This document shows positions 34,712 to 46,979 of a stretch of 64,000 nucleotides of DNA, in pieces (position 1 is the stretch's first letter; each line of letters begins with the position of its first letter). The position numbers and the translations under genes were made by a program. The stretch is from Nageia nagi (Eukaryota; Pinophyta). Where the stretch lies: NCBI GenBank assembly GCA_050084985.1, contig JBITNC010000001.1, forward strand, positions 95,666,001-95,730,000, given 5' to 3'. Under the pieces are notes generated by a model. The model was not told where the DNA came from, did no database searches, and was given only the letters and a program-made list of their open reading frames with translations.

Positions 34712-35444
34712 TGTTATTGTATTATTGAATAATTCACACAAAGTATATATAATAGAAAGCATTATATAACATGAGAGCATAATAGATTCAAGTATGATAC
34801 ATGGTGATGATAATCACCAAGAAAGATATGTGTGGTATAATCTCAATGTTGACCTATTAGGATTAGATCCCATAGGGAATGCTAAGCCTTGCTTCTCCTT
34901 TTATACCTTAGAAAATAACAAATAGGAATATTCGTCAATATTCTAACAATACAAGATAATATTGATAAAATCAAAATAATTTTACATAAATGCATGATTA
35001 AGACCAATTATCCTTGATTAGCATATGATTAAAAAATATTATCATAATTATGTTTTTTTTTTTTTTAATTTATGAGAGATGTCAATTGGAGCCCCTAATC
35101 CTCTTGGAGCTATAATCTTGCCCACTAATCACATGACTTAGGGTAAATTGTTAGTTCTTTTCCCAAGTTAAACTTTTTACATGAGGGTTTTATCAAGCCC
35201 CACAAACTAGTCATAATACAATCAAAATGCATCCAAACTACAACCATGTAGTACCACCAGGGATCCATCAAGGGGATTTGAACTTGTGACATCCTCCCAT
35301 TGATTTGAATAACTTTTCCACCATGATGTCCCCTTTAGGACTAACATAATTATCTTTGATATTTACATAATTAAATAATATATTGATTGGATACCATAAA
35401 ATATGATTTTTAAATAAATTAAAAATCTTTCTTAGGGGTCTACA
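34712..35444 (-). repeat. Putative 3' LTR of a further retrotransposon (G)
   Basis: On the minus strand a purine tract CCAAAGAGGGGCGATT (35445-35460) runs into TGTAGACCCCTAAG, an LTR-like start. A TATA box (34897-34905) and the probable end AACATCA near 34712 fit U3-R-U5 order. No partner LTR is in the window, probably because element C was inserted beyond 35850. The left edge and the absence of a checked target duplication make this tentative. Confidence 0.5.
34897..34905 (-). promoter_or_regulatory. TATA box in LTR G
   Basis: Minus-strand GGTATAAAAGGAGAAGC, about 540 bp into the inferred LTR. Confidence 0.6.
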
Positions 35445-35850
35445 AATCGCCCCTCTTTGGATTTGTAATGGTGGGAACCAAAAAATATAATCCAAAGAAG
35501 AATTTAGATGAAATAAAATATATACCTAAATTTAAAATATACTTTGCAAAATGATAGTTGGCATTAACTTGAATCTTATTGATTTGACACTTTTTGCATT
35601 AAGTGATAAATAAAGAATTATTGATTATCTAGATTAATATTACAATTATAGTTAAAATACAAACATGGTGAATTTAATTTTATGAAGGATTTAAAATAGA
35701 AGAATAATTTTAGGTAAGTGAATGTTTTTAGAGATCTAAGAATATTTAGAGTCCATGAATATTTTTCAAGGTCTTATTAGATTAATATACTAGGATTACA
35801 AAAAGAGTGTTGGCTCTTGAAAAATATATTAGATGATTATATTAGGATTA
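35445..35850 (-). other. Polypurine tract and short internal remnant of G
   Basis: The tract CCAAAGAGGGGCGATT is followed outward by about 390 bp of AT-rich sequence without coding motifs, cut by the start of element C. Confidence 0.45.
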
Positions 35851-36933
35851 TGTTACCATCCAAATTTTTTATGTATGTAAATTATTAAAAATTTTCATAA
35901 AATGATCTCCAAAGAAATCAAATAAAAATAAAAAAGAAAAAATTTCAAAAAAAATCCATTTTAAGTATTTTTTAGTTGGTCAGATTGAGTTGACCTTCAA
36001 CATCATTATCACCCTCTTTGATATGACTAACTATTTTTGTTTTGAAATTTTATGTTGGTTAGGTTGAATTGATTATCAAAAAATATTTCATAGCCTCTTT
36101 AGACCTAAGCAACTATTTTCACTCTATCCTTTTTCACTTAATCATATCAACAATGTTATGAATAAAATATTTTGTATTATTGTTGACCTCCCTGATCTAA
36201 CCAACTAATCTACATTTTTTTTAAAAATATATTCCTCTTGGTTAGATCAATAGGAAGGTCAACATTTCTTATCATCAATTCCTTTGATTTGACTTATGTA
36301 TTCTAGTTAGTTGGATCAAGTATTTTGTCAAGCTTTGGCCTACATGTTCATAGTCAATCATCTCAACTCTACAAACCAATTTATTGAGATATCATTTATT
36401 CAAGTTGAATTGATTTAATCTACTACAAATATGTTATTTGATATTACCATCTTACTTGATTTAACCAAGTATTCCTCTTGGCTAGATGAAGTGACTTGTT
36501 AATCAAGATTCTATCTTGCACATCTAGTTAATCACTTTGACTTGACCAATGCATTTAGGCCTCCACCTACCTTAGTTAGTATCCAATCCTAATTATTTTG
36601 AGTTATCAATTTAGTGCCACATATCTTATCAAATCCAAACCATATATCCCTTACATACCATCCATCACCTATAAATATGAGGTCCACCTATGATAGCTTA
36701 TAAGACATCAAATAGAGCACAAGGTCAAGGATTTAGAGTTCATTTTTTTAGAAGTGAAGTAATGCACAATTTGAATTTTGTCAATATCCTCTTAAATCTA
36801 ACTCAAGGACTAAGGTAACTCAAGTATTTACATTGGTTGGATCCAAAAGGATAATGAAAAAGAATGCCAAGGCAACATTTTAATCTTTGTCTCAATCCAA
36901 CTAATAGTTTTTGTACTTTTAGGTGATCAAAGA
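35851..36933 (+). repeat. 5' LTR of element C
   Basis: Matches 63101-64000 over its whole readable length: 'ttttagttggtca', 'cctctttga', 'gacctcc', 'attcctcttggttagat', 'accatcc...cacctata' and 'gcacaaggtcaaggattt' all recur in the same order. The LTR may end before or at the D insertion; no convincing PBS is visible, so the right edge is uncertain. Confidence 0.85.
36670..36677 (+). promoter_or_regulatory. TATA box in the 5' LTR of element C
   Basis: CTATAAATATGAGGTCC, about 820 bp into the LTR. The 3' LTR has CTATACATATGAGGTCC at the same place (about 63902), a one-base change in the core. Confidence 0.65.
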
Positions 36934-37407
36934 TGATGGAATTTGAAGGATTCTATATAAACAAGATCTCCTTGGAGTTTATTTAACAAGAATGTTCCAT
37001 TCATCCATCTAGCAAATGCAAGAAATAATCAAGCAAAAGATAACACATAATGTATAGTGGTTCCTCCATCTCTTGGGAGCACATCCACTTTGAACCATCA
37101 TTCTATTACTTTTTCAGAAGATAACTCTTCTACAAATTCTCAAGACAAGCATTACCATGCTCGATCAAGTTTGATCAAGTTACATAATGAGAGGAATACC
37201 TCTCTATTTATAAGAACTAACTGACCCTTTAACCTTCCTTTTACCCAAGGGTGAGGTTAAATGTGTTTCTATATTTATTTTTTTTTCTATTTTTATAACC
37301 TTAATAATTTAAGGTATATAAAAATAATTTAAGCATTAAGTGAATTTATATTAAAGAGAAATATTATATAATAAATATTACACAATATTACATTACAATT
37401 TTCAACA
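36934..37407 (-). repeat. 3' LTR of element D
   Basis: 474 bp with a TATA box (minus-strand TATAAATAGAGAGG, 37205-37212). Close match to 41287-41760. On the minus strand it follows the PPT. Confidence 0.92.
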
Positions 37408-37418
37408 CTCCCCCTTAA
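37408..37418 (-). other. Polypurine tract of element D
   Basis: Minus-strand TTAAGGGGGAG runs into TGTTGAAAATTG of the LTR. Similar tracts recur inside the element near 38000 and 38880. Confidence 0.85.
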
Positions 37419-38180
37419 TGTAAAATTGAGTAGAGAGTCAAAAAGACAAAGAAGGAAAAGAAAGTAAGAGAAAGTTTTTCTCTAAGAGATACAAATGGAC
37501 ATGAGAACGTTTTACATCTTTGATAAAGTAATAGATTATAGATGGTTCTACAATGGCTCAACTACTTAACCATTTTAACAAATGGTTTTACAATACAATC
37601 ATTAACCAAAAAAATAGTTTCTTTGTACAAGAGTAGTCATTCAACATGTTGACATGAAGAGACTCCATGATCTTGCATACTTGAAGTAACTTGTAATATC
37701 AAAAAGAACCTGCAAGCTACAAGCAGCTAAAAAAATAAGATCAACTAGATACATCATATACACTCATATAAGATAGATGTCATCCATAAACTAATCAAAT
37801 ATAACAAGTCATCACATATGCACAATCAATCAAGTTATATTAATGCATTTTCAACCAAGGATATAAAAAATATCATCAATCCTTATAAATTTTTTATTTT
37901 TATTTTATTTTTATGCTTATTTGTGTTTATTTTTTTTAGATAATTATTCTGTATTTGTTGAGAGTATATGAAGGTGTCATCATAACATAATATTTCATAA
38001 TTTAATTCTCCCCTTTAATGTCAACTTCGGCAAAGAAATACTTATGTGACCATGTTAACTTAACCATGTCACAAATGATCAAAAAATAATAGAACTAAAC
38101 AACAAGTTTAGATTTTTAAGCTATAAATTCCAACTTGACCAAACACAAAGTTAAAATTTACAAAGCATAAGCCATATACT

Positions 38181-38310
38181 AAATAAGCTTGATTTTACCA
38201 AGAATGAGTCAAGATGCAATAATAAATAAACTTGAATTTACCAAGAGTGATTCAAGATCCACAACAAATAAACTTGACTTTACTAAGAGTGAGTCAAGAT
38301 GCTATCTTAA
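38181..38310. repeat. Three 42-43 bp tandem units in element D
   Basis: Units beginning 'aaataa(g/a)cttga' at 38181, 38224 and 38266 each carry 'ttaccaagagtgagtcaagat'. A separate duplicated unit of about 58 bp lies at 38775-38875 ('atcaacaaggatattcttcc', 'aatatggaagtaaac'). Non-coding. Confidence 0.75.
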
Positions 38311-38379
38311 CCATGCTACTATTTAAGATGTAAATGATGGAAAAAGGTAAATTCATCCAACAAGGATGCAATTTTCTAT

Positions 38380-40315
38380 CAAAGATTGCAATGTGAAGAA
38401 GGGCAAACCTTTTTAATCAATTCATAATTCAACAATAATAGAGAAGGTTGAACCTTTTTAACCACTCCAAAAATGTAGTTATGGAGAAGGGAAAAATTTT
38501 TAACCACTCCATACACTACAAGAAGCAATGTGGCAAACTTCTCAACATGAAAGTAAAATATGGCAAATAGTGCCCTATAAATCATCAGGAAGATGCCAAG
38601 CTAATACTTATAGTCACAATCCTCTAAGAATGAAGTAAGCAATACTTCACTCCTTAAAAATAAATTTATCAACAAAGTCTTGTTTTGATGGACAATAAAC
38701 ACAAAGTTCCATCAAAAATTTACTTGATAAAAATATGCTTGGATTTTATATTCTTGCTAGCAATGTGACACAATCTATCAACATGGATATTCTTTCAAAA
38801 CATGGAAGTAAACAAAATATGGCATAATCCATCAACAAGGATATTCTTCCAAAATATGGAAGTAAACTTAGATTTTATACTCCCCCTTAAGAGTAACACC
38901 ATAAAAGAAATTGAAGTATATTACAAAACTCTACACATGTAAGAGGAATGTACATTTCTCAAAGATGCTTGCACACTTCCTTTCCAAAGCAAGATTAATA
39001 TTGTAGTATCAATATCCTCAATAAGTTTTGTGGAGAAAGTTTAAAAACTTTTGACTCCAACAAGTATATTAACCAAGGTGCACAAGCAAAACAATTTAAA
39101 GATTAATGCACAACAAATCCAATGTTGAGTAAGTTTACAAACTCTACTCCAACAAAAATGTGTACACAAAATATTCCATCCAACTAGGATAAAAAATGTG
39201 TACAATCAATGAGGATAGTAATGTTTGAATAAAAGCTTATACATACTTTTTTTTTGTGCTTCAAACAATGTGCATAACAAAATTATTTTGAAAGTTCAAA
39301 AACTTCCATATCAACCATTGATAACAAATGTAGAGATATACATAAATATCAATTCATAGTTAAATGCACATAATAAATCAATGCTAATTTGCAACCAAAG
39401 GATAATACATAAAAAATTAAATAAATTTTCATAATACATATTCACAAGTTTCCATTTTAACAATGTGCATATACAAGCACTAAACATTACAACTAATAGG
39501 GATTGTGAATATCAAAGTTTGAAAGAAATTATCCTTAAATCTCACTTCAAACATAATGCACATCCATGACAAATTTGCATATCATTGTAACCAAGAAGGA
39601 TAGTTGATATTAAAGTTTAAAAGATATATTTACTTAAATTTCAAACATTATGCACATCCAAACACATCACGTTATGCATATGCACACTATGCATATCCAC
39701 AACAAATTTGCAATGTGCATAACAAATCTTGATTTTAACAAAGTGCATATTTAATTATTAATATATTAGACATTATCAATTAATGCTATCAATTAAATTG
39801 ATTTTTATATGTCCAATATTATCTGAAAAGAAATTGTAATATTTACAAAATATTATTGCACAATAATGATTACAATTTATTATTTTGTAAATTAATTTAA
39901 TTTGCAAATTATGATAGTAATTTATCTAACTTTAAAAAGCTATCCAAGGCTTTAATTAAAGTTTTGATACTTGCAAATTAATATATTTGCAACATTATTT
40001 AAAAAGCTCTTTAAAGCTATTAAAATAGAACAAAGTTATAATTCTTACTTTATAAAAAAATGCATGCCATATCACATTTGAGTAAAAAAAATATCAATTT
40101 ACACCATGATATTTTTATTTAAAAAGGCAATACTCCTTTTTTAAAAAAATTACCCCTTAAAAATCTATTTCTTAAAATAAATAAAAAAATATACCTCCTT
40201 TTTTATTATAAAAAAAATGTTTTTTTTAAACAAACAAGTTTTTTTTTCAAAAAAAAAACTATATTTACAAAAATTTGTTTATTATTTTTAATAAATAATA
40301 ATTAAAAAAAATTAA
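38380..40315. other. Non-coding interior of element D
   Basis: AT-rich, with recurring phrases such as 'gtgcatatccaa' and 'aacaaatttgcaa' (39480-39740) and long A/T runs at 40030-40315. The open frame at 38379-38585 (minus) has no known motif. Confidence 0.5.
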
Positions 40316-40319
40316 ATTA

Positions 40320-40665
40320 GGGGGGCAACCGACCAAGGCTAAGTGTGCCTCCCCTAGGGGAGCGATTAGTTAGGGCTGTGCATGCCTCCCCAAAGAGGGC
40401 TGCCAACCTGAGCTATGCATGCCTCCCCAAAGGGGGCCATCGACTTATGCTGCATACACCTCCCCAAGGGGGGCTAGTAGCCTGAGCTATGTGCACCTCC
40501 CCAAGGGGGGTTGCTAGCCTAAGCTACATGCACCTCCCTAAGGGGGACCACTAGCCTATGCCATGTGTGCCACCTAAGGGGGGCTGCTAGCCAAAGCCAC
40601 GTATGCCACCCTAATGGGTTGCCACCAGCTAAAGTTGAGCACACCCACCAAGGGCCAAAAAATTT
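40320..40665. repeat. GC-rich 37 bp minisatellite in element D
   Basis: The core 'cctcccc' recurs at 40348, 40385, 40422, 40459, 40496 and 40533, exactly 37 bp apart, with two more diverged units to about 40660. A typical unit is cctccccaagggggg followed by ctgctagcctaagctatgtgca. Each contains a CCCC-AA-GGGG hairpin and often GCTAGC and GTGCAC or GCATGC palindromes. The block is strongly GC-rich between stretches of almost pure A and T. As 37 is not a multiple of three, it does not look like coding repeat. Confidence 0.92.
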
Positions 40666-41272
40666 ATTTTAATTTTTTATTTATTTATATATAAAAAATA
40701 ACTATTTGTGTAATAAAAAAATAGAAAAAAAATTACTATTTTTTTATTTTTTTAATTAATAAATTTTTTTTACTAATATTGAAACTTAAAAAAATTCTCA
40801 TATTTTAAAAAATATATAATTTTATATAAAAAAATATTATTTTATTTTTTTAAAATATGCATGCAATGAGAGTTTTGCATGTAATGAGATTTTTATGCAT
40901 GCATGAATTTAAATTTTTACAAATATATTATAAAAATATTTGAGAAATATTAAGCTATAACAACTCAACTAAGTAAATTTTACTTAAAAATTTGCATATT
41001 ATTACTACACATTAAGTAATTTACTAAAAAATTACAACTAACAAATTGTTAGTAAAAAATAATGCATACTAAAAATTGAACTAACATGTTCTTTAATTAA
41101 ATTTTGCTATACTTAAGCTCATCCCCAAGAAACCAAAAGAGGTTAGTGATTAAAGCAAGAATTTGAGAAGAAGAGGTAAATTATACCTTCAAACCCTTTT
41201 ACCTCAACAATCTAGATGGAGAGAGAAGAGGAATGGACTTTTAAGGTTGTTGAAACAAAGACTCCAAGATTA

Positions 41273-41284
41273 GCTCTCATACCA
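41273..41284 (-). other. Primer-binding site of element D
   Basis: Minus-strand TGGTATGAGAGC, one base from the copia consensus TGGTATCAGAGC, two bases inside the 5' LTR. Confidence 0.88.
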
Positions 41285-41286
41285 CT

Positions 41287-41760
41287 TGATGGAATTTGAA
41301 GGATTCCATATAACCAAGATCTACTTGGAGTTTCTTCAACAAGAATGTACCATTCATCCATCTAGCAAATGTAAGAAACAATCACACAAAAGATAGAACA
41401 TGATGTATAGTGGTTCCTCCATGTCTTGGGAGTACATCTAGTTTGAACCATCATTCTATTACTTTTTTAGAAGATAACTCTCCTACAAATTCTCAAGACA
41501 AGCATTACCATGCTTGATCAATTTTGATCAAGTTACATAATGAGAGGAGAACCTCTCTATTTATAAGAACTAACCCATCATTTAACCTTCCTTTTACCCA
41601 AGGGTAAGGTTAAAGGTGTTTCTATATTTATTTTTCATTTTATTTTTATTCCTTTAATGCTTTAAGGTATCTAAATATACTTTAAGCATTAAGTGAATTT
41701 GTATTATAGAGAAATATTCCATAGTAAATATTACACAATATTACATTACAATTTCCAACA
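41287..41760 (-). repeat. 5' LTR of element D
   Basis: 474 bp, TGATGGAA...TCCAACA, with the TATA box TATAAATAGAGAGG at 41558-41565 (minus strand). Confidence 0.92.
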
Positions 41761-41765
41761 AAAGA

Positions 41766-43216
41766 GACTTAGATGATTATGAGTTGGACAACCACAAAGA
41801 CTCAAGGTAATTTTTCTTAAGGGAGAATATGGGTCTGATCAAAGACAATGATAACAAATAAAATATGAAACATATTAACAATCGTATCAACCCAACATAC
41901 ATATTTTGGAATTAGATTTTTTAGAAGGGTTTTAATTAATCGAACCTAAATAACTGACTATAATAAATATCAAAAGTTGTTAAAAACAAGCTAAACCCAA
42001 CTAAGGGAAATAAATATATATAAAGACTTTGTAATTTATCAAGGGATTAAGGTAAGATTGGTGATGATGTTAATAAAAGAAAATAAAAAATGTAATACAT
42101 GAGGTTAATCTCACTTAATATTTTTATACTTAGACCTTTCGAGAGAACAACTTACTTCATTGGACCCAAATGACAAACTACAAAAAATGTCATGGAATTG
42201 TTGAAGATATATTAAACCCAATGAAGGAAAATGAAACCTTGTATTGACTTAAAGAAATTTGTTGAAGGAAATTAGTTAAATCAATAAAATCAATGTCGAT
42301 GTGAATTGAAAATTGCAACAATCATATCGATCTAACTTCCTTGATTCAAACTTATAATAAATAATAATTTTAAATGATTTCTCTAGATCGGATCCAAATG
42401 AAACATTAAATATGATTTTGCATATTTTATTGATAATAGTTTGAGTCCAACTAAGAGAAAATAAAGGCTTACCTTATGAAATTTTTAGCTCATATATTTA
42501 TTGTGTAGGATGATTGCTTAAAGTGTTCGTGAGACAATGATGTTGACAAAAGTGACATTGATTGAGCTACTGGAAATTAAAAATAAGAGGCAATCTTCCA
42601 TGATGGACCAAAAAGCATCAAATATTCTAAATGGAGTCACAAAAATTCATAAAAAATATACAAATATGCAAACAAGATCAATAAAGAGGAAAATTTAAAT
42701 AATGTAGTCTATTCTTTAGGTCTCTTAAAAGCTACCATCTTTCCTCTTATTTTGATATTTTCAAATTTGGCCCTTGAATTTGATGGTCACATGGAATTTG
42801 AAAGCAAGATTATTAGATATTACAAGGGTAATATCACAATAGATTTCATCCCCAAAGGCATTTAGACAACCTTTAGCTAGTCTAAAATAAGGTCTTAAAT
42901 ACATAGAAGAATAATATAAAGAAATGTATTATAAGGTCCCAAGGTTGACAAACCTAATTAGCTAAAATAAGAATAAAAAGATCATGATCATCTTAAAGTG
43001 TTGGTGGAAGATAAATTTTAATTTCATGATAGTACTTGAGTCTTGTTGGGCTTGCTAAGCTGACTGACTAATTAAGGCTCATACATGAGGTTTAAAAAAG
43101 AGTATTTGGGATTTGTTATTAGAGTAGGATATGGTAAGAGACTCAAATGGAACCTAGTGATAAATAATATCTTGATAAAGTAAATCACCTCTATGAGAGG
43201 AATATTTCAATTTTAA
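41766..43216 (+). other. Leader of element C with diverged repeats
   Basis: Non-coding. Blocks of the type 'aacccaactaagggaaa', 'tggacccaaatga' and 'cgtatcaacccaac' recur at roughly 220 bp spacing between 41880 and 42500, suggesting three old tandem units. No PBS is recognisable. Confidence 0.45.
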
Positions 43217-44620
43217 ATGAACGCTTATCTTGTATACTTGATGTTACATGGGAATAATAGACCTAAAGCTTATGGTATAGTGGAGAGGATTGGGAATCCT
43301 ATAGTTCCCATATACTTAGCCTATCCTAAGCTATATTAAAACAATAAGTGGGAAGACATCAATATGAGTGATGATAAATGGGATTATGCAATCTTATATA
43401 AAGAGTTGAAGGGACCTTATGTTGTGCAGATGATCTTAAAAGAAACTAGGAAAGAAATCAAGGTATTTGCAAACTTTTACTTGGAGGATCCCAATATATC
43501 ATATATACATGTTTATGGGGTTGATCTAGAACCAATGAAACCAACCAAATATGTAGGTGATAAGATTATGATTTTTGAATTCATGAGGTAAATGAAGTAC
43601 TAGTATGAACACTTATTGAGAAAATAATCTAGGATGATAAGACTTGCTTTCAACTTGGGGTATTATGCATGCAACGCTTGGGTAGAGGCTAAAATAATGG
43701 TCAAAGAACTTGAAAAATACTATCTTGGAAAGATGAATGCAATGAATAAATCTAAACTTCATGCATCATTGATTAATATTTCAGATATAATTTCATTTTT
43801 TTTTCAAATACAATTCATTGGGATATCTTAAAAAGATATCAAAATGTAATTTTAGATATTGAATTAATTGAAGTTGCTAGGAAGTTTAAGGATTAACAAG
43901 TAAAGAGAAAGGGTTGGGAAGTATTGAATATAGATGAGAGCATCGTAAAGTCAAAATTTTATAGAGGATAATAATTCTTCCAAAAATATCAAGCTCTTGT
44001 TGCCCAATTTATTTCCATATTTGATACTGATTATGATATTTTCACTTGGTTACTTATGATTAGGAGATAACTTAAGGACATGGATACAAAGATAGTGATA
44101 ATGAAGGAGATATAGGAAGCACAAGTAAAATTTATTCAAGACATAAGGAAATTATTCCCAAATAATGTCATACAATAGGTTAATTTTTGTGATAAATTAT
44201 TTTTCTTTCATGGATGGTTGCAAAAAGTTAAAGTGAAATGCAATCTAGTCACATAAAAAAATAGAGCTGTACATGAAAAATTAAAGACTATACTAGCTAC
44301 TACAAACATACAATTCTTCAATGGTGGGGCTTATATAGAAAATAATCAATTAAAGAACATTATGAAGAATTTGGTCAAATATCAATTATTGAATAGTGAC
44401 CATAAAGCTCTCTAAGATCAGATTTTAATATAAATGTATGATAATTTTGTTATCTTCAATATCATATTGTGGGATCTGATTGGAGAAATTCAAAAGCTAG
44501 AATAAGAAACTTAAGTGGATTTTAATGGCCTAAGGTTGTTGATGAACAAGGTGATAAAATTTGTAGGAAAATATTTGCACAAGAAGCTTGTTGAGTCATT
44601 GAATTATTCATGAATCACAT
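43217..44620 (+). pseudogene. Decayed upstream ORF of element C, unknown function
   Basis: From ATG at 43217 one frame continues with few stops to about 43830: MNAYLVYLMLHGNNRPKAYG, ERIGNPIVPIYLAYPKLY, then ILKETRKEIKVFANFYLEDP, NISYIHVYGVDLEPMKPTKY, IMIFEFMR and, beyond two stops and a frame change near 43634, LAFNLGYYACNAWVEAKIMV. Beyond it, frames such as QALVAQFISIFDTDYDIFTW and KLKTILATTNIQFF extend to 44620. The pattern (F-x-x-F-P-x-x-x-Y-I-x-I-x-G-x-x-x-E-P-x-K-x-x-x-Y, then Y-S/A-C-x-x-x-x-E-A) reminds me of an uncharacterised ORF found upstream of gag in some plant Tat-like elements. That recollection is unchecked. No catalytic motif is apparent. Confidence 0.5.
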
Positions 44621-46979
44621 GTGGCACCCTTGTATAGGGTTTTAAAATTGATTTCATTTGATAGATGTTGAGAAGGAATCATTGAGTTTTGGGAAGAAGG
44701 TAGCAAATACATGACACTCCTAGATAATATTAAAGTTTAGTTGGTTGGACATATGTAATAAAAAAATCAATATTTGGAGGATATTGACTCACTTGTGGCA
44801 TCCTTAGATGGGAAAAACAAATTTTATTTTTAAAAAATTAAAATATCATGTAAATCGTAGTTAATTAGCTGTTAGAGTTAGATGAATATCATTGGTGTTA
44901 GGTTATAAAGAACTTAGAAAGTATCTAAAAGTTGAGGAGACATTTTGTAACTAAAATAGAGTAGACAAAGAGTCAAGTCATTTCACCTCCCTTTAGTCTT
45001 AAAAAAAGAGGATAGAAATATTTTGTTAAGTCTCTCTCTCTCTATGTAAGAGGCTAATTTATTTTGAAGACTCATAATTAATAAAATAATATTTTGATTT
45101 CTTTCATGTTATGATTCCTATTGATATTATTATTGCATATGTATTTTGTTTATAAGTTAATTAGTAAACTAGCATTGCATGTGATTGTTGTATCCAAGTG
45201 TTGGTAATGATTGATACTAGTAAATCAATATTAATCTAAGCTTTCATATTGATAAAAATTAACTATAAAAAATTACCATTTTCATTTTTTTGATATTACT
45301 TTAACTATTTTACTTGGAAATCTTAGCAATTAGGTTAGATTTAACTTCTTTTCTTAATCAGTTATACGATGGAAAATGATAGTTTTTGATTGACATTTTT
45401 TGTAGGAATACTTTTTTTTATCGCATTTAAGAATAATATTGAGTTTATTTGAGGATCACCTCATTAAAAAGGAGGATTGTATAATTTTATGTTATCTCTT
45501 TTTTTATCTGCAAGAAAAAGTGGTTAACAAAAAATGGCAACTCTAGTAAGGAAGCGAGTCTTTTTGTTTTGAATATTTTGGACAAGTGAAGTTGGCTTGG
45601 TAGTTGTACCCATTAGTCACTTGGAAAATTTTTCCCATGGGGGATCACTATTAGGAAATGGTAAATACCACATGAGTGCATACTAGGGCGTATTTTTAAT
45701 ATCAAATCAAACTATTGATATATTGATAAGTATTTTATGAGGAGAGGAGGTTAGGTATTTTAAAAATTTATATAAAATATTCTACCAAGATATATTTAGT
45801 GGATTGAATTTATTGTTAATTATTGGGGCCCCTTTTTTATTTATGCTTTTGCATTTTAACTTTGGGACCTTTTAAACTTTAAATGTTATATAGATTTTAT
45901 TTAATTTTTAGGTTAAAGGTCCCATGCCATATTCTTTTTTAATATTTAATATATTCCCTTCCATTAGGTATATATTACATTTTAAATTTCAAAATTCCAC
46001 CTACCTTTGTAAGCATTAGTTATGGGTTCACATGTAAACCCTATTTTTTTGCATTTTTATTAGTGGTGATTTCCTATTTATACTTATTTGTAGCTTTTTT
46101 CACAACACCTTCCTGAGTCCAACTGAGGATCACAAGGCGAAACTAGTTTTGGGCATGAAGTGTTGGAATTTTTCATTTTTTAATGGAAAATTCTTTCTCC
46201 ATTTTTGTTGTAAATGAATTTATCTTTTTCCTTATTTACTATTCCAAGTTGCAAGTGATCTCAATATAATTTTAAACTATAATTTTTAAAAAGGGTTATT
46301 ATTCATTATATAGGGGCTTACCATGAGGGGCTTCATAAATTAAAAGAGAAGGTGGTAAAATTTTTAAAAAGGGGTTTTTTAAAGAAACCCATGAATGCAC
46401 ATGTTTTGAAGGATTTCTATTAAGTGACTCCCCCATGATTTTTCCTAAGTGTAAAACAAAAACCCTTGGAATTTACTCTTTTTTTAAAGAGAATTAGAAT
46501 AGGAATGAAAGGTGAGATGAATCATCATGGAATTGCTAGTAACCTCACCCTATTGAAACAATTCATTTGGTTGATAAAATATACTCATTAGTTAAGAATA
46601 AAATATTATTTTCCTTCAATTGTTGCTCAATATATTATAAGTGAGTGAGACCAAAAGTTTAAAAAGATATCAAGAAAGACACCTCTCATGTTTTGAGAAT
46701 CTCAATAATCAAAGCATCAAAATTTTATTTCATATAAGGATATTAAGAAGTAAATAAAATTTAGAAGTGGCAAGGCATGTTGGAACTTAATATGTTTTTC
46801 TTCAAAAAAATCTTGAAATGATAGGTGGATATCATACCAAGTCCAGAGGAGAATCTGAGATATCAAATATTATTGAATACAAGATCAAATTTATCTTATG
46901 CATATCGATCCATGATAAAAAGATATTTGTTGCAATATGTAATTTAATCTCTTTGAAGATCATAAAAGGCATTGTTAAC
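44621..46979 (+). other. Spacer between upstream ORF and gag of element C
   Basis: No domain recognised. A short (TC)n run lies at about 45031-45046. Open frames here are short. The stretch could hold regulatory or splice signals of the element, but none is evident. Confidence 0.45.

Larger units (their letters stand above)
36934..41760 (-). mobile_element. Non-autonomous LTR retrotransposon D (LARD-like), 4.8 kb
   Basis: Two direct repeats of 474 bp (36934-37407 and 41287-41760) begin TGATGGAATTTG and end TTCAACA or TCCAACA. Both sides are flanked by AAAGA (36929-36933 and 41761-41765), an exact 5 bp target-site duplication. Orientation is minus: the PBS is inside the right LTR and the PPT inside the left. 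The 3.9 kb interior has no recognisable gag or pol domain on either strand, only short frames, so D matches the definition of a large retrotransposon derivative mobilised by another element. The copia-type PBS suggests a Ty1/copia partner. It is inserted in the 5' part of element C. Confidence 0.93.

Noticed and set aside
40320-40665. CRISPR-like array
   Set aside because: Repeats are contiguous 37 bp units without unique spacers, in a plant transposon; this is a minisatellite.
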